A stretch of DNA of 64,000 bases, from assembly GCA_963573385.1 (NCBI GenBank), contig CAUYLG010061893.1:17028-81027 (forward strand), given 5' to 3'. Of this stretch, positions 49,111-60,108 are shown one piece after another (position 1 is the stretch's first letter; each line of letters begins with the position of its first letter). The notes below the pieces were generated by a model. That model searched no databases. It was given only the letters and a program-made list of their open reading frames with translations, and was not told the DNA's origin. The translations under genes and the position numbers were made by a program. The stretch is from Cacajao melanocephalus (lineage: Eukaryota > Chordata > Mammalia > Primates > Pitheciidae).

Positions 49111-50330
49111 AAATATTTAAAGAAGTTCTGCATATTATCAAAAACGACAGTAGAAAATGGGCAAAAGACTTCTACCTGCATGTAGAAAAGACAAAGATGG
49201 CCAACAAACATGAAAAAAATGCTCCACTTATTTAGTAATCTTAGAACTCCAAACTAAAACCAGCAGTTTATGCCTTTTGTGCCCACCAGAATGACGATTA
49301 ACAAATCAGACAGTATCAGGTGAGGTGAGGAGATGCAACATCTGAATCTGTATTCACTGTCAGTAGAAGAATAAATATTTACTGTTCCTTTCTAAAACCT
49401 TTCTACATCCTATATATATCATCTTCCATCATGTAACATTGGGGATACATTCTGAGAAATGTATCCTCAGGGTTTCGTTGTTGTGTGAACATCATACAGC
49501 AAACTTATACCAGTCTAGATGGTACAGCCTACTGCACAGCTAGTTTATAATGGGATCGCTTAATTGTTCCTAGGCTACAAACCTGTGCAGCATGTGACTG
49601 TACTGAATACTGTAGGCAACTGTAACACAATGGTAAGCATTTGTGTATTTAGACATATCTAAACTTAGAAAGGGTATAGTAAAATATGGTATTATCATCT
49701 TATGAAACCACCCGTGTATATGCAATCCATCATTGACCAAAATGTCCATATGCAGCATATGACTGTATACTTATGACCTAGCAATTCCATCCTAGGCTTT
49801 TACGGATTGGAATCCAAAGAAAGGGTACCAAAAAGAATCAGCAGCAGCAATATTTGTGATAACAAAACACCCAAACGCAACCCAAATGTTTCAACAGAGG
49901 AATGGAAGTAATCTGACCATGTCCTACCAGCCCTACCATGTCCACCCCAAACTGAGACATCAACATGGGGATCTCATGTTGAAACTTGATCCCCATTGTT
50001 CCATATGCCACACGATGGAGTATCATATGGCAGTGGAAATCAGTGGGCCTCGGCAGAAGAATTCTCCATGGAGGACTTTCTGGAACACAGTGTTAGGCAA
50101 AAAAACTAAAGCAAATCACAGAGAATACAGTGTGATTCCACTGATGTGATGTCTAAGGCCTGCAGCCTAAACTATATGTTGATTATACACACACATACAT
50201 ATAGTACATACCTATAATGCATATTATAAAAAACATAAAGGGATGATAAGCCCACATTGATAGTAGTCTATTGAGAGAAAGGAAGGAGTCATGAGGTCTT
50301 CAGAGTTACTGGAAATGCTCCAGTTTTAAG
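49110..50330 (+). mobile_element. Old L1 3' fragment split by a Tigger and carrying a foreign patch
   Basis: 49110-49424 (agtagaaaatgggcaaaaga, ccagcagtttatgccttttg) and 49776-49916 plus 50012-50330 (tagcaattccatcctaggct, gcacccaaacg-like, gatggagtatcatatggcag, gggatgataagcccacattg) follow an L1M 3' end. About 95 bp at 49917-50011 does not belong to L1. Confidence 0.65.
49425..49765. mobile_element. Tigger-type (Tc1/mariner) DNA transposon fragment
   Basis: gtaacattggggatacattc, gaaatgtatcctcagggttt, cctaggctacaaacctgtgc, tgtaggcaactgtaacacaa, and at the end gaccaaaatgtccatatgca then gcatatgactg. The CAGTCATA...end is the terminal repeat. The centre of the autonomous element is missing. Confidence 0.75.
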
Positions 50331-50389
50331 CTTATTTTTGAGCATACTGTTATTGTACCTTGCATGTAGTGTAAATATTTTTACACATT

Positions 50390-50490
50390 CAATATTTGAT
50401 TTACTATTTTAAAGAAAATTTAATATTTTAACAAATATTTTAATTTACTATTTTAAAGAATATTTAATTTAACATTTTAAATTTTAAAGA
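50390..50490. repeat. AT-rich tract with an imperfect internal duplication
   Basis: tttactattttaaagaaaat and tttactattttaaagaatat recur about 47 bp apart within A/T-only sequence. Confidence 0.8.
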
Positions 50491-50895
50491 ATCCCACTAT
50501 AAACATTTGGATAGAGCTGTTTAACAGGAGGAGGACCATTTCCTGATATTGAACTGTTCACAGGAGCAAAAAAGGGCCCTCACCCTTCCCACAGTTGGTG
50601 AGATTCTCAAACTGTGACTACTGAGAGATGGTGTCTAAAGGGCCTCCTATACAAGCAAGGTGGGAAGGAATCAGAATAGAACAGAATAGATCAGGTGGTA
50701 CATTTTCCAGTGATGCCCAAAGGCTACCTTGTGCTAAGTTGACAAAAGTACCTTTTTTCGTCACTGTCCATCCTTCCTCCAGCCCAGTGTGTCCCAACCC
50801 CCACCCACCCACCGAGGCCTGCATGCTGCCCTCTCTTTACATTCCAAAAGCTGGCACCCCTTGGTGAGTTGCAGAGCATGCTATATTTCTATCTG
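50491..50895. other. Intronic DNA, no gene recognised
   Basis: Single-copy, nothing named. Confidence 0.4.
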
Positions 50896-51354
50896 CCATC
50901 ATTTGGATATTTGTCCCCTCTAAATCTCATGTTGAAATTTCATCCTCATTGTTTGATGTGGGGCTTAATGGGAGGTGTTAGGGTCATGGGGGCATGAATA
51001 GACTGTGAGGTGTGTGAGTTGTCACACTATTAGTTCCCGTGAATAGAAACCCTGGATCTGAAATGTGTGTATTCTCATGCTATTCTCATAAGAGCTGGTT
51101 GTTAAAAAAAAAAAAAAAAAAGGCTGGCACCTCACTCTTCTCTCTTGCTTCCTATCTCACCATATGATCTTGGCACACACTGGCTCCCCTTCCCCTTCTG
51201 CCATAACTGGAAGCTCCCTGAGGCCTCACAAGAAGCAGGTGCTGGTGCCATGCTTCTTGTATAGCCTATGAACCATGAGCTAAATAAACCTTTTTCCTTA
51301 TAAATTCCCCAGCCTCGGGTATTCCTTTATAGCAACACTAAATGGACCAAAACA
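50896..51354 (+). mobile_element. MLT1A-type LTR, forward
   Basis: tttggatatttgtcccctct, aaatctcatgttgaaatttc, tgggaggtgttagggtcatg, gagctggttgttaaaa, ggctggcacctcactcttct, ccatgcttcttgtatagcct, ggtattcctttatagcaaca. The A-run near 51104 has grown to 18 A where the consensus has about five. Confidence 0.88.
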
Positions 51355-53128
51355 CTAACCTTCACATCTTCATCAAAGCACACAAACCTATGCCGTTGTT
51401 CACTTGCTCTCCTAGGACAAACTTAGTTACAAGGATTAAAAATTCTCACTAATGTATGAAGACGAATACCTCCTGATTAATACTTTCATTCTTACATGTG
51501 GATTTTGTTTTCATTCATTTTGGCCATGCAAAATTTTTGGCACCCCGCCCCCACCACCACTGCCTCAATTACTCCCACACCAAGAAACCATCTCAGAGTC
51601 TTCTGCCAGTGAGTCATAAAATCATCTTGGCTTCAGAAAAGGAAGCCACCAGCCTCGAGGAGAGGGTCCGCACTACCAACTTTATAAAGCAATTCTCAGA
51701 TTATTTTATCTTTTCAGAAATAAAACAAATAAATAAATCTATTGCTGTTTACATATTGAGGGGTATGTGCTTGAGGCATGGCCAGTGACACAAATAAATA
51801 ATTTTAAACTAAATTAAGCATTTCATTATGTTGATCTGTGACAGAATGCAGCTTTTAGACCACAGTGCTACCGTTCTGATGACATTCACTTCACCCTCAT
51901 CCTACAGAGTCCTTGCAGAAACTGGTAATTGCCCACAAAGCTCATTGCACATTCCAGAGGTCTGTGCTGGTCCAGCCCCGCTGATCGTGATGAATGGACA
52001 TTCTAAGCTGAGATGAGAGCAAAGCCTTTTTGCGAGACAAAAAGGCAACTGATTGTTTCAGGCGTCACTCTTGAAGGATGTTCTGTGTAACAACTTGCAA
52101 GGCCAAATTAGGATGACGCCTGCCTGACGCGGGGCTTGTCAAGGTGGGGGGCAGGTGTTGCACGGGCCCAGGAGAGGCAGGCTAGATGATGCTGCTCGAA
52201 AGTTGCCCTCATCATGCTTATAGGAGGTTCAGTGTTGACCAGTGCCAACTCCATGCCTATGGTGATATGGAAAAGTGTGATCTCCTCTGGGAAGAAGGGA
52301 TTGTCTTCTCTCTAGCAACACAACTCCAACAGCAGAATAACTGATTGTAGGCAATAGCCTAAGTGTGCACTTCTTGGGTTCTAAAGAACCCATTTCCTGT
52401 GGAATTTTATTGCAGAGTTAAAAATTGGATGAAGTTCAAATCATAGGCTTTCGAAAATAGGAAGAGGCTAGCTGTAAATTTAAAGCTGTGTGGGAAATAT
52501 GAGTCAGTTGAGTCCATTGGGTGGCCCCAGTGGTAACTACTGAGATAGACTTTCTATGTAGGTTTATTCCTACTGTTGTCATGAAGGTCTAGGAAGGCAC
52601 AAGAACTAAGCAAAAGGAAACTTATTTTAAAGTATATACAGGGCACCTACAGTATGATGAGTCAGTCTTCATTATTTTCAGATCGTTAAAAAGAAAAGTC
52701 CTTGAAATCTTGTCGCTGCACTCTTGTGGAGACTAGTAATACAGACACTGAAAACAGAATCATTAGTAAATGTCTCACCTTCTCTGGTTCAGAGTTTCTT
52801 CCTTTTGAAAAGAGAAATAATGCTCTTTCTTTTATCTTTGATTGAAAAGGTGTTTGTGAGGTCCCTTGAGACCCATAAGGGAAAATGTAAAAAGTCCTAT
52901 AAAATGTAAAATGTTATTTATCATACATTAGTGTTATTTAATACTTACCTAAAGCAAAAACTTTATTAATCAGAGATTCGTATCTCAGATTTTATCATAT
53001 CATGAATAGAATTTGCACACAAAGAAAAACTAAAATGTTACTGGTAAATCAATCTGACACCATGATCCCAATGAATAATGATAATTCCTTGACCTTCAAT
53101 TAATTAGTGCAGGGATTGAGCTCCATTT
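51355..53128. other. Intronic DNA, repeat-free; candidate regulatory stretch 51830-52150
   Basis: 1.8 kb without recognised repeats. 51830-52150 has a TEAD-like acattcca (51949-51956), a CpG-containing aggcgtca/tgacgcct pair and a small hairpin gcctttttg/caaaaaggc (52024-52046). The regulatory reading is inference. Confidence 0.4.
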
Positions 53129-53147
53129 AAGAAATGTATGAAAACAA

Positions 53148-53436
<289 letters not shown>

Positions 53437-53496
53437 AAGAAATGTGTGAAGACAAGAGGCAGAGAGTGATAAAATCCATTCGTATTTAAGAATCCA

Positions 53497-53792
<296 letters not shown>

Positions 53793-56392
53793 TGAATCCT
53801 TAGCTGGCTCTCTTAATAGAATATTCTAGAACTATACTTTCCAGTGTATGGAAAGTAAGAGTAATAGGAGGGCAGGGGCTATTAATGAAACTTTTCAAAG
53901 ATGACAGGAAACAAGACCTAAAGCATTTCAGAAGTGGAGAAACTCACTTCAACCACGGACTGTAAGATCAGAGCAGCTAAGAAGTAGCACTTCCAGAACG
54001 TCCTCGCATGTGTACTGTTGGAGTGACGTCTTCATCTGTGATCCTCCCCTGCATTTGAAATTGTTCTGAGATAGGATGGATTGGGATTGTGAAGTGAGGG
54101 TAGGGTACAGACATAGGCCAATCCAGCCGCCTTCAGATGAGTCATGAAGGAAGTTGCGAGACGGATGAGGACTTGGCCCCGGTGCTCTTCAAGATCTCTT
54201 CCACGCTGGAGAGTCTGTGTCCTGTAACTTCCTCAAAGAAGCTTTAATTGCTCTTTCTGACGATGCTTTTAGAACGGCATTGGGTCTTTCTTAAATGTCA
54301 CATTTTTCCACTCTTTTTTTCCTATCCATGATAGTGATCATTCCCATATAGACTTGCTTTCCAAATGGCATGCTGCCTGGTTCCACATGCCCTCTTAGTG
54401 AGTGGCTGCCTGAGCCTGTTTTTTGTTCTCTTGCCTAGCTGCTGCTTCTCCCAGCCAGCATAGACAGCAGGCTCACTGCCCCTGATGTGCCATGGGGTCA
54501 GCACCACATCAGAACTCTCAAGTAGACTTGGAAGCCCTTGTAGGACAGTCACGGTCCCTGGGCTTTACTAATGAGGCTGCGTGAAGTGCCTCTCTGGTCA
54601 GCCCTCCTCAGGTGCCTCTCTCGCTTTTCTCTCACCTTTTCCTTGTATTACCTAATCCATTATTGAATCATGTGTGCATTATGTCATCATCTGACACCTG
54701 CTGCATTCAGGGAATTGCCAGCATGGGCTCACTCCAGCTGTCCCTGCCTGATTCTCTGGAGTTGGCCTGCCTACCTTCAATGCGTTGATTTGAATCATTA
54801 TTTCCAAACCCAAATGTCTGACTGCCAGCTGTGTCTACTTATTTTTACTATCCCTTGTGCAGACTGTTGCCTATAAGTCTTCAGAACCTTGGCGATGGGT
54901 TTATTTGACTTTCTTTATTGATGACTGCCCAGAAGGGCTCACACCAGTGTGAGCGGTGTGGGAGATGTAGGGAGCGCAGGCCCAGACAACACCCCTCCCA
55001 TGGGCAGCCCTGCAATTCCAGCCGTCCATCTTGCCCCACCGTCTGGAGTAGCCAAGAACCTAGGTTTGTGCTCAGCCTTTTTTAAGAGGCAGCAGGAAGG
55101 CCAGAAGTATATCCTGCTGTCATGAAATAATACTCCATCTTTCAGGATTGTGAAAGGTTGAGTTGCAAATTTTGTGATACAGATTCTAAGTGATGCAAGG
55201 CTTCACAAGAGGTCATGCGAGGCTAGATGCCTAGGAGGCCTTCAGAAGGATTACGACAATTCATCATACACAAGGTGTTGAGGGTCTGGAACAGGGAAGG
55301 AATAGGGGGCATCTGAACAGAGAAATGGGGACTTGATGGAGGATTCATGAAATGATTCCTAGGGCACTTCGGGGCTTTGGAGGAATACACGGAGTCTAGG
55401 AAGCCCCCTTGTGGGGATGCCACAGCCCAGCTCCTGGGGGCATCCAGATGAAGCAAAAGGTAAAACTGAACAGCAGGAGTGACTATGGACTCATCACATG
55501 CTGCACATGGTAGCATTTGTGTACAAAATAGGCCACTTGCTAGGAGAGAGCGTTTTCGCTAAAAAACCATTCACATACATTGAACTCTACTTTTAAAAGG
55601 AAAAACAGATACAGAATAAGTTATCTATGGTCTCCATAGCTTGATTCTTAAAAATTTGTGGGCAGTGAGATGTTGATAGTTCTCAGGGAGAAATGTGAAC
55701 ATTAGTCCTAATTAAAAGTGTCCTATTGGAATTTCTGGGCAGCTGGAAAACCAAACACAAAAGTCTTAATTAAAAAACCATTTTGTGAGGTATTCAACTC
55801 CTTCTCCATTTCACCAACGCACTGCACAGTCTGTATTCAGTGTCACAAAAGAGATTTTTCATTCGTCGGCCTCGTGTTTATGGATTGTTCATCATCTTCT
55901 CAGTGCTGTGACACAGAGACACTGGTAGAGTCATTAGGAAGGATGGGAGAAGATACCAAACGGTATAACACATGGTCTGGTATTTCCGGGGAAAGGATCA
56001 TCCATTTAGGAAAACAACTGCATATAGACATGTAAAACATCACAAAGAAACAAATGAAATTTCACGGAAAACAGCACGAAATCAATTGTCAAGTGGGATC
56101 CCTGGGTAGTAACTTCAAGAAGAGGAATCTCTGTGATTGAGCACACCACGGCCAGCGCACGAGGCGCCAGGGCTCCCTGCTGACAGTATGATAAGGCACT
56201 TCTCTGCTCATCTCCTAACCAAACTTGGAAAAGCCATCCAAGCCAAGGCGAGTTTGATGGTGCAGATTCCAACTGCTGAGGAAGAACACGCTGGCTAGTG
56301 ACTTTGCCCCTAGTCCCTGTCTATCTGGTCCTCACAAACATTAATCTTCAATGTTGCATACAAAAGCAGACAGAGTTCTGCATTTCAAGGAC
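53793..56392. other. Intronic DNA, 2.6 kb repeat-free, with CRE/AP-1 and homeodomain-type motifs
   Basis: 54000-54260 has several CpGs, a CRE-like tgacgtct (54024-54031) and a perfect AP-1 tgagtca (54138-54144). 55700-55790 has two taattaaa sites. A small palindrome gctcacac/gtgtgagc is at 54938-54955. No gene seen. Enhancer function is inference. Confidence 0.45.
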
Positions 56393-56500
56393 TCTATTTC
56401 TGTCTTATAAATGGCTTGCAACCCTGGAGCATGTCAAAGAACAAAAAATGTCATGCTGAATACTAGAAAGGGATTTTATTTGCATTAAATGAAAAAGAAT
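56393..56500 (+). repeat. Copy A of a diverged local duplication containing an octamer motif
   Basis: tctatttctgtcttataaat, then aaagaacaaaaaatgtcatg, then ttttatttgcattaaatgaa. The same blocks in the same order occur at 58264-58356, 1.9 kb downstream. 24 consecutive bases around atttgcat are identical, and elsewhere there are gaps and changes. Confidence 0.75.
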
Positions 56501-56599
56501 GAGTTCTCCATCAATGCCCTACTTCTTTCTTCATATGCCCCATCCCCACCCACTCCTATTCTATTCCAGACCCTCACCACCTTGTATTGCAGCAACTCT

Positions 56600-56965
56600 T
56601 CTGAAAGCCTCCCTTATCCAAAAATCCAAAATTGGAAATGCTTCAAATCTGAAGGTGTTTGAGCACCAACAAGACTCAAGTAGAGAATTTCACACCTGAC
56701 CTTGTTTGATGGGTCACAGAAAAAATGTAGTCAAAACTTTGTTACATGCTGAAATTATTTTAAGTATTGTGGAAACTTACCCTCTGGCTATGTGTACAAG
56801 GTGTATCTGAAACATAAATGGTTTTCTTGTTTAGACTTGGGTTCCATCCCCTTAGATAATATCGTTGTTTATATGCGAACATTCCAAAATCCAAAAAAAA
56901 AAAAAATAGAAATTCAGAACACTTCTGGTCCCAAGCATTTTGGATAAGGGATACTCAGCCTATAT
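56600..56965 (-). mobile_element. Tigger-like DNA transposon with inverted ends
   Basis: Left cccttatccaaaa (56611) and right ttttggataaggg (ending 56950) are perfect inverted repeats. Inside are gaaacataaatggttttctt, gggttccatccccttagata and gaacacttctggtcccaagc. It matches a known 'cccttatccaaaatgcttgggacc' element of the Tigger group, read backwards. Confidence 0.7.
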
Positions 56966-57132
56966 CTCATTCATTAAGTAGGATTCCTTTAGATACCAAT
57001 TTCATTCCCCTAAATTCCCTATTGTATGTCACCCCTAGTTAAGAGAACACAGATTCTTTTCCCAGTATTGCAGAGACAGAGGGATGCTCAGAACTCCTAC
57101 ATCAGCTGAGTTAGATAGGTGCGTAGGTTTAT

Positions 57133-57181
57133 AGGTAGGTAGGTAGGTAGGTAGGTAGACAGATAGACACACACACACACA
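57133..57181. repeat. Compound (TAGG)n-(CA)n microsatellite
   Basis: ataggtaggtaggtaggtag, then gacagatagacacacacaca. Two adjacent tetra- and dinucleotide tracts. Confidence 0.93.
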
Positions 57182-57344
57182 ACATTTATACTGAGATACA
57201 CACACACACATGTCACTCAAGTCCTGACTTCAGATAGCCAGTTTGGCTACAGTATGTTCTCCAACCAGGTCAACTATGATAAATGAGACATCATTGGTAA
57301 GTATTGAAAAAATACACATATATAGCACAGAAGATGCTGCTGCT

Positions 57345-57590
57345 GCTACTAGCTAAGATTTATTTAGTATTTATATGTGCCCGGTACTATTCTAAGTACT
57401 ATGTACATATTAAATAATGTAAACCTAATAAGAACTCAGTACAGTAGGTACCTTTATTTTCCTCATTCCCATGTAAGACTGAGGCACCAGCAGGCTTCAT
57501 CCTTCGCCCAACACAACACAGCTATGAAATGAAAGAGTCAGAAGGTGAGCTCAGGTGGTCCAAGCCCAGAGCCCGAACTCTTACTCATAC
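57345..57590 (-). mobile_element. MIR SINE, reverse
   Basis: tgtgcccggtactattctaa, gtaggtacctttattttcct, agactgaggcaccagcaggc, ccaagcccagagcccgaact follow reverse MIR over 240 bp. Confidence 0.65.
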
Positions 57591-58009
57591 CTGAGGCAAC
57601 ACTGGGGAAGGGTGGGTTGTTGCTATGAGACCTAGTAATGGTCATCAACTCAGCATTTCTTCACCCCTTTTTGACAGTTAATTAAGTAGGATATTTTAAC
57701 ACAACAGAAATTAGGACAGATCCTCATTCTAGCCAGTCTATAAAGAGAGAAATTCTAAATTAAGCCTCTTCAATTTCAGAAATGCTGAAATATAGGATAT
57801 TTCAGATCCTCCAACGTGATGTGGCTGTGGACCTGAGACAAGCTCTGAATCCCTGTCTTTTCTCATCCACAGTGAGACTTACTCACCAGAATCTGTGAGT
57901 GTTCAGAACAGACTTAGGAGCTGGAGGAGGTCACAGAAGGTGGTGCAGCAGAGGCAGTGCTGGGCAGCTCAGCGTGGGAGGCGCTCCCAACATCCCTCCA
58001 CTGTGCATA
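57591..58009. other. Intronic DNA with a possible MIR remnant
   Basis: 57800-57885 (gtggacctgagacaagctct, cttttctcatccacagtgag) may be a forward MIR piece. Nothing else. Confidence 0.4.
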
Positions 58010-58165
58010 AGGCTCAGTACATTCTACCTAACATGACAGTTTATTGTGCATGGATTCTAACTAACTCAGTAGAAAGCTTCATGAAAACAGGAGCTGTATC
58101 CTGTTAGTCTGTATCTATCACCAGGACCTGGCCCAATGCCTAAGACAGAAGAGATCACTGGAAAT
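58010..58165 (+). mobile_element. L2 3'-end fragment
   Basis: gaaagcttcatgaaaacagg, agctgtatcctgttagtctg, tatcaccaggacctggccca and atgcctaagacag match the L2 tail. Confidence 0.55.
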
Positions 58166-58263
58166 TAACAAGGAGGATTATGCACAGAACAAACAGAACA
58201 CACCTCTATTATGACAGTTCTCATTCAAGCAGATTTCTTCTCCAGGCAAGTCACTTTCTATGC

Positions 58264-58356
58264 CTGTATTTCTGCTTTATAAATGGCCAAAGAAGAAAAA
58301 GGTGTCATGCAAAAAAATAGGCAGGAATTTTATTTGCATTAAATGAAAAATGAGGA
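58264..58356 (+). repeat. Copy B of the local duplication containing an octamer motif
   Basis: ctgtatttctgctttataaa, then aaagaagaaaaaggtgtcat, then ttttatttgcattaaatgaa, as in copy A at 56393-56500. Copy B lacks about 20 bases present after 'aaatggc' in copy A. Confidence 0.75.
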
Positions 58357-59423
58357 AGACTCTTATTTGGATGTTAATGGAATCCAGCTAGAACCTTGTT
58401 ATATATAACATTTGGTGCCCAGCATCTGGCCTCTTGCCACTGGCATCAATAGTGAAGGCAGGTGGAGAGCAAGAGGGGCTGACGTGGGCCTGCCAGGGGG
58501 AGTTTGGGGGTGTTCCTCTTCCCCCGATGCTGGGCTCTCTCCGAACACTCATAATTTAAAATAGCAATTTCTCAATTGCTTAAGAGGAAAGGGGAAAGAC
58601 CAGAGCCATTCTCACAGGGATTATGCACCTTCTCTAATATCATTCCAGCCCTCAGCTCTTCACAAAACCATCATCCACAGTCCAATGAGAGAAACTAAAT
58701 CCAGCTACCAGGGCTCTGTGTGGCTGGTGGCAGGCCAGGGAGGAGAGGGGAGTGTCCTCCTTGTCCCTGTGGACGAAGGTCATGGGGAGAGACCAGTAGG
58801 CCGTGACATTGGCGAGGTTTGGAGGCAGACAGGATGGCGTGGTTTGGAAGCTGCTGGACTGCACCTGTTGGATATGGTTGTTTTCTGGTTAGGAAGCTTT
58901 GGAAAAGAGGAGGCTCACCAAACAGGCATGTGCTGTAGCCAGAATCTCTAGCCTGAAGGGAAGTCCCTTTACCCAGACACACTGCCCATCTCAGCATGAC
59001 TTGAAACCATCTTTACATCAGTCCTGCATAGATAGAAAAATGTTCCCTACATTTCTGGCCCTTTTCTTTAGTACTGTTCTAAATTATTGACTTTGGAAGT
59101 GGGTTTGTGTTCAAGCCCAAAGTCTTATGAAATGCTAATTGAACTTTCCTAAAGAAAATATACCACAAAAGGTGCCATTGTTTCCTCCCACCCTCTCTAT
59201 CAACTTCAATACAGACTCCTATTGTTCTTTCATCATAACCAAGTAGAAATGGTATGCCTGCAAGGATGCAGCAATACACTGTGGCTAGAAATTAGGACAA
59301 ACATGATTGACGGCTTTTAGTTGTTTTCTGGAAGCCAAACAACACTGCAAAATAAGAGAGGAAATGGCTGACAAAGAAGTTATTAACTCTAAAAGGAGGA
59401 TGTGCTGCATCACTTGAGAAAGA
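58357..59423. other. Intronic DNA, no gene recognised
   Basis: Single-copy, GC-richer at 58430-58540 and 58700-58850. Overlapping 88- and 100-codon frames on both strands near 58700-58990 are chance-level. Confidence 0.4.
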
Positions 59424-59436
59424 GAAAGCCTAAAAT

Positions 59437-59740
59437 GGCTGGGCGCGATGGCTCACGCCTTTAATCTCAGTTGTTTGGGAAGCTGAGGAGGGAAGATGGC
59501 TTAAGCCCAGGAGTTCACAACCAGCTTGGGTGACGTGGTGAAACCCCATCTCTACAAAAAATACAAAATTAGCCAGGCATAGTGGTACCCACCTGTGGTC
59601 CCCCCAACTCAGGAGGCTAAGGTGGGAGGATTGCCTGAGCCTGGGAGTTGAAGCCTGCAGCAAGCCGTGATCACATGGCACTCCAGCCTGAGCAATAAAG
59701 CAAGACCCCATCTCAAAAAAAAAAAAGGAGAAAAAGAAAA
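59437..59740 (+). mobile_element. AluJ-like element, first of a head-to-tail pair
   Basis: Starts ggctgggcgcgatggctcac, with ggagttgaagcctgcagcaa in the right arm, and ends in A12 then ggagaaaaagaaaag. Confidence 0.93.
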
Positions 59741-59741
59741 G

Positions 59742-60033
59742 GGCCGGGTGTGGTGGCTCATGCCTATAATCCCAGCGCTTTGGGAGGCCAGGACTGGTGA
59801 CCACTTGAGGTCAGGATTCTGAGACCAGCCTGATCAACATGGTGAAACCCCATTCTACTAAAAATACAAAAATTAGCCTGGCGCTATGGCACATGCCTGT
59901 AGTCCCAGCTACTCAGGAGGCTGAAGCACAAGAATCGCTTGAACCTGGGAGGCAGAGATAACAGTAAGCCCAGATCGCACCACTGTACTCCAGCCTACAC
60001 ACCAGAGCAAGACTCTGTCTCAAAAAAAAAAAG
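59742..60033 (+). mobile_element. AluS-like element inserted in the tail of the first
   Basis: Starts ggccgggtgtggtggctcat immediately after the first Alu's A-rich tail. The duplication gaaagcctaaa (59424-59434) and gaaagactaaa (60034-60044) encloses both Alus, so it belongs to the older one. Confidence 0.93.
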
Positions 60034-60108
60034 GAAAGACTAAAGCTGAGTTGTCATTCGCGTTTCTTTGTCCCAAGATAATATTTGTGGGACTTGATTG
60101 GCTGCTAT

